The notes under the pieces are model-generated. The model was not told the DNA's origin. It ran no database searches and saw nothing but the letters and a program-made list of their open reading frames with translations. A stretch of 64,000 bases of DNA from Lithodes maja (lineage: Eukaryota > Arthropoda > Malacostraca > Decapoda > Lithodidae): positions 1-64,000 of the forward strand of contig JBAKBP010012249.1 of assembly GCA_037953745.1 (NCBI GenBank). Direction: 5' to 3'. The translations under genes were made by a program, and so were the position numbers. Shown in pieces: positions 28,751-39,200 of this stretch (the first letter of the stretch is position 1; every line of letters begins with the position of its first letter).

Positions 28751-29118
28751 TACAGTAAAAGTCCTTTAATCCGAATGGCAGCGGACCGACAGTGCTTCGG
28801 ATTAGTGGATTATTCGAACTGTTGGGAGGGACCCATGAAAACACTATAAATATGCATATGATTAATAAATAAAGTCATGATATGGTATAACATGCTTCCT
28901 TTTCTCTTTTATCTTTCCCCCACCCCTTGTAGACGGCGTGGGAGTCATCACTAGGGAGTTACGAGCACTATGAGGTCCGAAAATAGAGTGGAATTAGCGA
29001 CAGTGACCACCGATCAGAGCACTGGTAGACTGAAAATGACTCCGTCAGCCGCCTTAACAAATTTGAACCATTGGGATTTTCGGACTATCCGTGTTCGGAT
29101 TACAGGACTTTTACTGTA
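28751..29118. mobile_element. TA-flanked pogo-like MITE
   Basis: Left CAGTAAAAGTCCTTTAATCC, right GGATTACAGGACTTTTACTG, TA at each side. Subterminal TTCGGATTA repeats. No ORF. Confidence 0.8.
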
Positions 29119-29204
29119 TTATAAAAAAAGGATTGACAGATAGAGCTTGGTTGGTTGGTTAGGGAGACAGGAAAGACTGTTACATGAACATCTGGTGTTT
29201 GGTA

Positions 29205-29310
29205 AATTATAATGTAAAACTTGCAAAACAAACAAACCAAAACTGGGACGACACTACTAGATAAACACAAATTAACTAATCAAAATCGCTGTGTGGAAAT
29301 AAAGCTTAAT
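29205..29310 (-). repeat. Family R retroposon copy
   Basis: TAATGTAAAACTTGCAAAAC ... AAAATCGCTGTGTGGAAAT; truncated soon after the core. Confidence 0.6.
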
Positions 29311-30500
29311 ACAGATACTGTAGGATACCGTAAAACCGGGTCGCTTCGGACTTGGGTCGTAACTTCGGACATCGGCGATAACAAGTAATTAGCCATTGTC
29401 ATTATATAATGGAAACGCTTTTTATTGATTTTTTTGTGGGGTCCGTTTAGAGAAATGGCAAAGGAAGAGCATGTAAAAGCTCTAGGGAACTGACATGAGT
29501 ACAGTATATGTACACAACAAAAATATTATATATACCTGTACGACGAAATTTTTTAAATTTTTCGCTACCCTGCCAAACTTCTATCACCCTGAAGAAATTT
29601 GTTTGTATGAATGATGTTGTGACTGATATAATTTTGTAGTAAAATTTCCAGAGACAACATCCACCAAAGGAAATTTGTTACACTTGTATAACGCTCTAGC
29701 TAGAACACTATCATTTAATCTATTGTGTTTTCCACAAACAAAATTGTAACTTCGGACATTGAACAAACAAATCATTTGTTATTATTTGCCCTATGAAAAT
29801 AATTCATAATACATGTACTTGTCCATCATTAAAATGGTGGTTAAAGATCAAATAATCAATCTCTGAATCCAAAAACCCATAAAATGTTGATAATATGCTA
29901 ACTGATTTATGTATTATTTTTATTAATCTCACCACCACACCCCCAATGAAATTAATTAAAGATAAGATTTAAGATAATTCTGGATATATAATATATATAA
30001 ATTAGGAGAGGCATATATCTTGTCCAAAAAAATTATTATCTGCCGTAAGAAACACCAACACATATTTTATACTGTACCTATAAAAATGCTCAAATTCATA
30101 AAAATGTATATGCAGTGATATAGAGTATACATACCTATATATTTTCACTAGGCCTAGTTAATTTTCGAGTTATTGATTTGACAGCATTGGTTATTTTTCC
30201 TGCTCAATATTTTCTAAGAGTGAGTTCAATGCCTAACGAGAACAGATCCAAAAAGAATATTTGTTAAACATCATATATAACCCCCTCCTATACTAATTAT
30301 ACAGGCCTAAAAGTATTGACTGTGCATTTTCCAGTAAGACATCAGACAGGAATAAGCAGCAATAATAAAATATTCATATAAAATAGTAAGAGCCGAAAAA
30401 TTAATGAAATAAAACCACAAACGTACGTCCGAAGTTCCCCTCCGCTTGTCCAAAGCTATCCCAGCTTTCTTGGCAATAATTTTCCATAAGAAATCACTGT

Positions 30501-30598
30501 ATGTCCGAAGTTATCCATACATGTCCGAAGTTATCCATACATGTCCGAAGTTATCCATACATGTCCGAAGTTATCCATACATGTCCGAAGTTAGCCAC
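30501..30598. repeat. 20-bp tandem repeat, ~5 copies
   Basis: Unit ATGTCCGAAGTTATCCATAC, four identical copies then a partial fifth ending TTAGCCAC. Confidence 0.95.
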
Positions 30599-30680
30599 TT
30601 TTCAAGATGATTTCAGACACCATTTAGGATAAGGATAGCTCTCTTATTATGGGGGATAATTTTAGGAGGCTTCCTGCATT

Positions 30681-30773
30681 ACCGCGCACTATCGGTTATG
30701 GCCTTGGCCTTGCTCGGGGCCTTGAGGCTGTTCGGCCAGGCAGCTTGGGGAACAACAACAACCGCGCACTATC
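30681..30773 (+). mobile_element. 5'-truncated family C SINE with 13-bp target duplication
   Basis: ACCGCGCACTATC at 30681-30693 and 30761-30773 flanks GGTTATGGCCTTGGCCTTGC ... GGGGAACAACAACA. The target duplication proves retroposition of the tail alone. Confidence 0.85.
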
Positions 30774-30961
30774 ACCACACATCACTTGACCTAGTTATAT
30801 CTCTACAATGTGTTTACAGTCAGGAAAATATCGTTAAAAACCTCAAAAAATGTCCGAAGTTACACGGTTTTACGGTAGTCACTTTTTGGGAGTCTGGTTA
30901 TGTTGATGTAATGCCCTTTAGTAGGAATACAGTATATAACTTGCTACTGACTTCCTGGCCT

Positions 30962-31460
30962 TTAACACCTTGGGTGCGGCACTTGTCATATGACAATTGC
31001 TTTGTCACCACTGTACCATACGGGGGTTTTGGACTAAAAGTAATCTTCATTCCCTGCACATTTTCATGTATAAACAAGAGCTAGAACGTATTTCAATGAT
31101 ATATCCTTGAAAGCAGAGGAATAGACCTTTCCAATGACACCTGAACCATGTCTGTACGATCACTGGTTGCCGTGCAACGATATTGCACATGTGACGCTAA
31201 ATCGGTAAAAAAATTGCAAGTTTGAGAGGTTTTCGCTAATCCCGAGCGTGTAAGGGAGCTGGAGATGTCTCCTACTGCCACTAGTGATGGCTCAGACATG
31301 GGGGGCAGTGGATGGGACAGTCCCGCGCCGCTTATACTCGCTCGGAGGGCGGTGAATGGGACTGTCCCGCGCCGCTTATACTCACTCGCTTGCCTCCCAG
31401 TCCTTGTTCAAGGCAGAAATTCGGCAATTGTCATATGACAAGTGCCGCAGTGATGACTGT
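30962..31460. mobile_element. Terminal-inverted-repeat element (family K)
   Basis: A 25-bp perfect inverted pair, GCGGCACTTGTCATATGACA.. (about 30975) and its complement ending near 31451. The interior contains two copies of GGGACTGTCCCGCGCCGCTT-type sequence (about 31314 and 31359). A related interior occurs inverted at 56890-57060. Confidence 0.65.
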
Positions 31461-31659
31461 ATTTTTTATACAACAGCCCGCAGTCATTGAGTTAATATGA
31501 ATGAATGAATGTTGCCCAACTTAGTGCCATCTAAGGTGAGATAATTCTCAATGTAATCCCCAGAGGACAACTTTTCAACAAAGCTCCCTACTTCCCGACA
31601 ATGTGAATACTGGCCTCATAAAACCATAGAACTATAGCACCAACTTCACCTTAACATTA

Positions 31660-31795
31660 TCTGATCTAATTTATTAATTTCACTCCTAACACCAAACACT
31701 TCCCAATGAAATTACTGAAAGCATGTGATACTATCCAGGATTCGAACCTGGATTACCACATACAGATCTTGAACCCATTGACTGCGAGAGACGTT
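31660..31795 (-). mobile_element. tRNA-derived SINE (family T)
   Basis: Reverse complement has GGTTCGAATCCTGG (B box), then CACATGCTTTCAGTAATTTC and the TTGGGAAGTGTTTGGTG tail. Confidence 0.65.
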
Positions 31796-31843
31796 CCGGA
31801 ACGCCATGGCAATTTACGTCAATTTACAGGTTTTTAAAGCCTC

Positions 31844-33651
31844 TTAACCCTCCAGCCCCGGGGGCTATAGCTCGCGACTGTGCTGTGGTACCGGGTGTTT
31901 TGACGATCTTTGGGCTATGTTAACTCCTCTGTAATTCAATGAATATGGCATGTAATGTTATGAATAAAAAAGAATAATGTTCCACAAACCTTCCTCTGTC
32001 GAATGGCATTGAGTAGAGGTCTCTAGCCCCTCTGGTTGCATAATGGTGAGCGCGGGAAGACGAGTGCTTTTCGGCGGCAAATTCTTCCCGCGTTCGGACG
32101 CGTCGCCCCGGCCATGGCTACGACGCACCTAGCCGCTCGTCGCGCCAAAGTATTTATCTCCCTTAGACGATTTTAGTGTTTGATATTGAGAATGTGATGT
32201 TTATTTGATATTTTTATAGTTATTTTGAGGCCAATTATACAAAGTATGTTTATTAGGGTATCACTGTCACTGATATTGCTAATTTTCACTCGATACCGTA
32301 CATTTTATTAGTAATTGAGGTAGGTTATTGTTATACTAGGCACTGATTATTCGTTATTACAGGTTTATTATACTTTGGCCATCAAGTATTGTGTCTTGTG
32401 TCACTTTCACTTTGATAAATATGCTTTAGAGAGTGTCACTGTCACTGATAATGCTAATTTTCACTCGATACCGTACATTTTATTAGTAATTGAGGTAGGT
32501 TATTGTTGTATTAGGCACTGATTATTCGTTATCACAGGTGTTTATTATACTTTGGCCATCAAATATTAGGTCTTGTGTCACTTTCACTTTGACAAATATG
32601 CTTTAGAGTGTGTCACTGTCACTGATAATGCTCATTTTCACTCGATACCGTACATTTTATTAGTAATTGAGGTAGGTTATTGTTGTATTAGGCACTGATT
32701 ATTCGTTATCACAGGTGTTTATTATACTTTGGCCATCAAATATTAGGTCTTGTGTCACTTTCACTTAGTTATATGATTTGTAAACGTTTTATATACAATT
32801 TATTGTACCTTTTTTCACTGATTCATATATTTCTATAGGTTCTAATCATATGAATGTCACTTGGTATATAAATATGTGTCACTTTCACATATTATTATGG
32901 TGTAATTGTATTTGTATCAATTTTCTCATAATACATGACTTTTGTATAACAATAAATTGGTTTTCTTCCACTTTTTGCCTATATATATAGTGTACATATT
33001 GTCATTTTATTTGGCACTTTCAGTATGATTATTAGAACTCCAGCTTGGAGTGGTAATCAAAGAAGCACTCTAAAGCACAGAGTGCCACCTTGCACTCCAC
33101 ACACTCCATGGTTGACTTTTTACCTGACCTCGGCCTCACCCTGCTGTTGTAGCAGACATGGCACCGCTTCTGCTGCGTTCTTCCTGATTCATTCTGAGGC
33201 AGGGAACCAAGCCTGTGCCTAATCAAGTATCGAGCACACTACAAGCGGTCAATAACGGCGGGCCCAGGATGTTCCACTGCCCTCTGTGTCGTAGCATACT
33301 TCTCCAGGAGCTCCGTCAACACCTGCTTTTGGAACCTCCGCAGGCTATTGAACTTCATGGGTGTGTTCACATTCCGAAGCTTGTATATATTGTAGGCATT
33401 CAGAACTGACATGTCCACCATATGCAGAAAGAACTTTTTGTACCATCTGCACGAGGTACGCAGGCAGTCAATGAAGCCTATCTGCATGTCAGACTTGTCC
33501 ACCAGCCTCATGTTGATGTTGTAGTCCAGGACAGCATCGGGCTTGGTCACCCTGGCCTGGGTGCGGCGATCCACCTTGCCAGTCTCCACCATTTCCCCCT
33601 TGTGGATGGTGCTCAGGAGGTTGACCTTCCGCTGGTCGTGCCAGTGGATAG
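31844..33651 (-). pseudogene. piggyBac transposase, C-terminal half, with 3' end
   Basis: On the minus strand a decayed frame from 33651 reads HWHDQRKVNLLSTIHKG, KPDAVLDYNINMRLVDKSDM, CRWYKKFFLHMVDMSVLNAY and then, after a frameshift, a cysteine-rich end CHVCYNSRVRP ... TMECVECKVALC. In piggyBac-family transposases (DDE_Tnp_1_7) the third catalytic Asp lies in the NxNMxxVDxxDQ-type block, here NMRLVDKSD, and the C-terminal Cys-rich domain binds the element ends. TTAACCCTCCAGCCCCGG at 31844 is a plausible terminal repeat, resembling those of the P2 elements, so this relic could be from the source of TTAA mobility here. The N-terminal half is cut off by the Gypsy LTR at 33652. Confidence 0.85.
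32255..32775. repeat. ~176-bp tandem repeat, three copies
   Basis: Units start at CACTCGATACCGTACATTTT, positions 32287, 32462 and 32639. Copies 2 and 3 are the most alike. They lie in the 3' non-coding part of the piggyBac relic. Confidence 0.9.
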
Positions 33652-35469
33652 TGTGACGCACCCAGTGTGTGGCAACGCAACCTGATTGTACTCCTTGGTA
33701 CTCCACTGTGCCGCCGCGGTGCGGTGCCGTGTGCCGCTGTGCCGTGCTGGCTGCTTATATTGAGTGTGACAACGTATAACTATGTTCTTTGTATCTCTGC
33801 AAAGGTCTCGTCATGTGCTAACCAGTGGTGGGTTTTGTTTTAAGCCATGTCGAGACCTTCCATTTAATATGTAGTATCAATAGAGAAGTTGATAGATAAG
33901 ACAATGGGAATTCAGAGAGAGAGAGTGAGTTAGTCTTCAGAGCGAGAGGGTAGCAGCGCGCCGCGCTGCCGGGGGGGTGGTTGCCAGACGTATGGACTGG
34001 TTGGCAGCCTTGCGCTTATAGCTAGGCGCGACAGGGTTGGTAGTCCATTGCCGCCTGCCTATGCTGCCTGGGCTGCCCATGTTGTCGTACTGCACATTGC
34101 CTGGAGGCTCGCTGTGTGCTCTATGACCAGGTTGCCTAGAACCTTTGAGATTCTAACATCCCTTGCCCTCTCTCCCAATTTCTCACGGTTGCACTCTTTC
34201 TCTCTGACGACATTACTCTCATTTCATTCTTCTCTCTATTTAAATGCATACCCTTCCCTTGAGGTCCTAAAGGAGTTTCAGCACTCACCTCTCGTATTAC
34301 TCTTAGGACAAGCATATATTTACATGTATTAGATTTAAGGGGTTAATGTGAACAGCGATCTTCTTGATGAGGATAGTTGGTGAACGTTCTACATGTTCAC
34401 GAGTTATATGCCCAGCTCATCATCCAATTTGTGACTAGACTAGTGCCATGTGTAAGAGCCCGACCATGCCCAGGAGTTGTCTGTAGAGGGGCGAGGACTT
34501 AGCCTTGATTTGCCTACCGAGCCAGGAGCGAGTGCAGTACCAGAGACTACAGCTCGCTCGTAGTGCCGGTATAGTAGAGTAACGTAATTTATCTGTCCTT
34601 GTGTTCTCTGCAGTCTTTTCCTGGGTTCTCGCTTTCGGTGCTGGGACTCGTTGTTCCTGTGACTTGGCCTGCTAGCTAGAACACATGGGGATGATGAGTG
34701 GGTGATATCTTTATTTTACTATGCATTGCAGCTCTCTTTAAGTTTATGTATGTAACACTTTACAGTACACATTACTCACACACAAGACAACACTATTAAT
34801 ACTTTCATGTATCAATTAACTGCACTGTCGTTTTGCTGCTGTGTCCGGAGTTCTGTTGCGTAGGGCGCATACAGACTCAGAGGGGAGACAGAGTGAGAGA
34901 AGCGAAGTAGCCTATGCGGTAGTAGGCTACCGGCGCAGTACTGTTGCCTGCAACCTTTTAGTTATTCCAAGTATAGATTCATTCTTATAATAAGTGACTA
35001 CTGTTTATGTTCCTTCCATGTGTATTATTAGGTATCTACTGGATCATGAACATCTTGTATGCTACATGCTAGTGCATGTTAGTAGGGGACAGTTATTCTA
35101 GTGCACGCGCTTTCAAGTAGGCGTGTACATTTGTCATTTAGCATTTCACTGTCATACCTTTAGCCTGCTTCTATTCTACATTATTAGAGGCTTAATATTA
35201 ACGTAGTTTCTTGAGTATTGCATTTCTTTAGTCATAACGTAACCTATAAATGTCTGAGGGAGTTTAGCCTCATAGCCTACCCCTGTTGTACACTTTCGCC
35301 GAGTTAAGGTACCTCGTTACCATAGACGATAACTCTGTAGGGCGTTGGTGCTTTTGTTGTCTGGAGCATATAGTATTTGGGACTGGAATCGAGCGTGTCG
35401 TTGTCACATAAGCCATTTCTGTCCTACGATCAAGAATCCCGAATATGTATTGCCGATCCAGCCGTAACA
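33652..35469 (+). mobile_element. 5' LTR of Gmr1-like Gypsy element
   Basis: 1,818 bp, TGTGACGC ... CCGTAACA (TG...CA). Nearly identical to 41084-42887 except around 33713-33770, where GC-rich length variation occurs (CCGCCGCGGTGCGGTGCC). The left flank is piggyBac sequence. Confidence 0.92.
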
Positions 35470-35492
35470 AAATGGCGACCTTGCACAAGATT
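35470..35492 (+). promoter_or_regulatory. Candidate primer binding site
   Basis: Three bases after the LTR the sequence TGGCGACCTTGCAC begins with TGG, as expected for pairing with a tRNA 3' CCA end. The tRNA was not identified. Confidence 0.5.
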
Positions 35493-35713
35493 CAGTAGTA
35501 TCCTATCACATGTTTTTTTGGAGAACTATTCTATGCTACCTAGTAGAGCTGGCTAGAATTTTCTTGCATATTGGAGGAATTTTTATTGTGTCATTATTGT
35601 ATTGGTGGACTTGCAGATTGTTTCGTTGGGGGTGTCTAGAGTAGAGTCATTCAAGCATCTTTAACATTTTGTGAGTCGAGACTGCAATTAGTAATAAGCA
35701 CTTCTTTTTTTTT

Positions 35714-36214
35714 ATGAACAGCAATTGTATAACCAGCACTATGTCTAATGACTCATCATTTACGGGGGAGGATAACACGGTACAGCCTAGTAACCAGCAA
35801 GTACAACAGATGTTTAGGGAGGGGAGTGTTATAAGTGGAGAGAGGGATGCCCGGGCATTTTTGCAGACACCTTTGACCGAACAGCGCCTGCAGGCTATTG
35901 ATTGTTACGGTCTTCGCTGTTTAGCCACGGTTTTGGGGCGGGACTGTCCTGACAGTTGGCCCAAGAAGAATTTGGTGGCATGTTTGTTGGGTGATGGCGA
36001 TGGGGCGGTGGGTGGAGTGGGGTCTTGGGGGGTTCCCTCCAAGCCTCCATTCCACTCTACCCCTGAGCTGGGCCCTCAGCCAGCGAGGCTTAGCACGATG
36101 CAGCAGGAGGGTTCTCAATGGCAAGCTGGCTTACCCGTAAACACGTCTCGGTGTGGATCCCCCATTTTGTGCTCTCCCCCCCAGGCCTGTCTCCTGAGAT
36201 GTTATTTCAGCTAG
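35714..36214 (+). CDS. Gypsy gag, N-terminal part (frame 2)
   Basis: This 166-codon frame starts with an ATG about 245 bases after the 5' LTR (a second Met is at codon 10, MSNDSSF). It holds QPSNQQVQQMFREGSV, LTEQRLQAIDCYGLRCLATV and a Gly/Pro-rich linker, and would continue into the gag-pol frame after a -1 shift or one extra C in the C7 tract at 36176-36182 (CTCTCCCCCCCAGG). It likely encodes the N-terminal region of Gag, the structural protein of the virus-like particle. The final codons after 36183 are probably out of frame. Confidence 0.7.
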   Translation: MNSNCITSTMSNDSSFTGEDNTVQPSNQQVQQMFREGSVISGERDARAFLQTPLTEQRLQAIDCYGLRCLATVLGRDCPDSWPKKNLVACLLGDGDGAVGGVGSWGVPSKPPFHSTPELGPQPARLSTMQQEGSQWQAGLPVNTSRCGSPILCSPPQACLLRCYFS

Positions 36215-39200
36215 AACTAGCTAAGCTTAAGTTGCAAGAGAGTCAACAGTCTAGTATAGAACGCATAGAGGTTGCTAGAATCCAAGCCAATCAGGATGCA
36301 ACCAGGTACCAGGCTGAAATGGATGTCGAGAAGTCTAGAGTAGAGACCACGGGGCGTCATCTCGGTGGTGGGCACCGGGTTACAGACTCACTTTCGCATT
36401 TAATTAAGTTAGTACCCGCATTTGATGAGACAGCAGTGACTGAGTTTTTTGCTCGTTTCGAAAAGAAGTGTCGTGAGTATGACTGGCCGGAGGTTAAATG
36501 GGCAGCATTAGTTTCATCACGTCTAGTGGGTAAGGGGTTGAAAGCCTACGATGCACTGTCACTGGACGAGAGTGTCGTGTATGGACTGGTGAAGGAGGCT
36601 GTGCTCCGGGCCTACGAACTGCAACCCGAAACTTATAGATTGAAGTTCCGTGGCGTGAATAAGAAGAGCGACGTCAGTTTTATGGAGCACGCACGGGACT
36701 TAACAGATGCAGGTAATAACTGGTTTCGGTCCGAGCACGCAGAGTCGGCTGAGGAAATTAAGCAACTTTTCTATCTGGAACAGTTTTACAAATGTACTGG
36801 AACCGATCTAACGCTGAACATTAAGGAAAAATGTCCCAAGACAGTAGAGGAGGCTGCCAAGATGGCAGACTTCAGATTATCATTGATTCGTGGTTGCGGT
36901 GCCGCTCAGAGGGCTGAGTCAGGGCAGAAGGGGCGCTATACCCCACCCACCAGAGTTTTCGATAATAACAAATCCTATGACACACATAACCACACTAAAT
37001 GCATTGCACCTAATAACACCTACAAACACAAGCCTCTCCCGTTTACTAAAGGTCAGGCCCCTTCTTCGCCCGCACAAGGGAAGAAGCCCATTGGGGATGT
37101 GAAATGTTACAAATGTCAGAAGCTAGGCCATTATTCACGTGAGTGCCCTAGTAACACTCCCGCTAAGCCGGTGTCATTGGTTCACAGTATCGGTGTGTCT
37201 CTGAAGGCTGCAGCAACTGCCCGGGGTAGGTTGTCAGCAGCTGAGGCACACGCGGTAAAGAAGCGTACGGAAGGCTCGACACCTGTCCGGGACACTTTCT
37301 GTAGCCATCGGGGACACGGGTTTGTGAGCTGGGGGAGTGTACTACGGAGGGTTGACTTGCTGAGGGATACGGGGGCTTCGCAAACTTTGTTGAGGAACTT
37401 CACAGGGAAACCGATAAATGCGGCCAGAGTTGTTGTGGTGCAGGGTATAAATGCTACGAGGTCATACCCACTTGTGAGGTTGGAGTTGAGAGTGGGAGAG
37501 GTGTGCAGGGAGCTGGATGTAGGGATCGTTGAGTGTTTGCCAGTTGAGGGCGTCGACCTTCTTCTCGGCAACGACTTTGCGGTGCCCACTTCCGGGACTC
37601 CACCCTTAGTCGTTGCCGAGAGGGCGGCCGACGTGGATGGTGAGAATCGGGAATGGGTTGGGAGGTGCCAACAGGATGAGATGGCCTGTGTGGTAACCCG
37701 ATCTCGCTCTGCGGCTCCTGCACAGCCTAGCACTCAACCTCGGGGACAGTGGAGGAAGGATCAGGAGAAGGTTGCTAAGGGCAGGAAAAGGGACATTGAT
37801 TCTGCTGCACTTCTCGGTGATTCGGTACTTGGACCTATAATAAACACGGGAGTTGACTCTGGCCCAGATATGGTGTGTAACAAGGCAGAGTTGGGTAAGA
37901 CTTCGCGTGAGGCAAGAGCTGTAGCGAGAGCCACTAAGGCAGTAGAGCCTACTAGCCGGGGTAATGTCTTATTACAAAACCATCTTGATGCATTGACGCC
38001 CAGGGACATTAGTGAGCAGCAGCTGCAAGACGCTAGCCTAGCTCGTTATAGCAATGGTGCCATAGAGTTGGAGGAAGATGGGGATGCGAAGCCGGGATAT
38101 TTCTTTAGGCTCAACAGGATATTGTACCGCAGATTTCTAGACCCCAAATCGAAGTGGGAGGGCGGTGCGAGGGTAGTAGACCAGGTGGTTGTTCCAAATA
38201 AGTATAGAGAGTCCTTATTGTGTCTGGCGCATGATGTGCCGGTGGCGGGTCATTTGGGGGTAACAAAAACATTGGCGGCATTGGGCAGGTTTTTCTGGTG
38301 GCCTGGGGTCAAGGCTGATGTCTGTGCATGGGTGGCTGGGTGTGCGACCTGCCAGACAACGGGGAAGCCTAACCAGACCATCCCGAAGGCACCTTTGTTT
38401 CCCATACCTGTCACCGGGCCTCCGTTCAGCAAAGTTGTAGTAGATTTGGTTGGCCCTTTCCCGCCTACTAGTAGTGGCAATAAATTCCTGTTGACAATCA
38501 TGGATGTGGCTACGAGATACCCGGACGCATACCCCATGAGAAACGGCTCGGCAAAGGCAGTTGTTAAAAACTTATTATTGTTCTGTTCCCGTTATGGATT
38601 TCCACGTGAGGTGCAGTCAGACCAGGGGAGCAATTTTACATCCAAATTGTTCAAGCAAACCCTTCAGTTGCACGGTATATGTTCTGTAGTGTCGTCAGCC
38701 TACCATCCCGAGAGTCAGGGAGTCTTGGAGCGGTGGCACTCGACCCTGAAGAGTATGCTACGCTGTTACTGTGCAGAACATGACACTGATTGGGATTTGG
38801 GTCTGCCGTATGTTCTGTTCGCTGCACGTGAAGTCCCAGGAGAGAGCCTGGGGTTCAGTCCAAATCAACTAGTCTTTGGCCATAATGTGAGAGGACCTTT
38901 AAGTATGGTGAAAGAGATCTGGGAGGGCGAAGAGAAGCCGGGGTCTGTACTTAAATATATCCTTGAGAGCCGGGAGAGACTTATAGGTTGCATGGCAGCG
39001 GCAGGTAATAACTTGGTTAATGCACAGGCGGTCATGAAGCACCAGTATGACGCCAAGGTGAAGCTTCGGGAGTTTTCGGTGGGTCAGGAGGTAATGTTGC
39101 TTTTACCTTTGCCTGGACACCCCCTTTCTGCCAAGTTTATTGGGCCGTATGTGGTGGCTAAGAAACTGTCCGACCTTGATTATCTCGTTGCAACACCTGA

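Larger units (their letters stand above)
29326..30877. mobile_element. TA-flanked DNA transposon relic with TCCGAAGT repeats
   Basis: Left TA + CCGTAAAACCGGGTCGCTTC, right TTACACGGTTTTACGG + TA: inverted ends of about 25 bp. The 1.55-kb interior is AT-rich without a recognisable transposase and is rich in the element's own subterminal motif TCCGAAGTTA (five tandem copies at 30501-30598). It was later hit by a family C SINE 3' fragment (30694-30760) and holds a family T tail fragment near 29935-29965. Confidence 0.75.
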
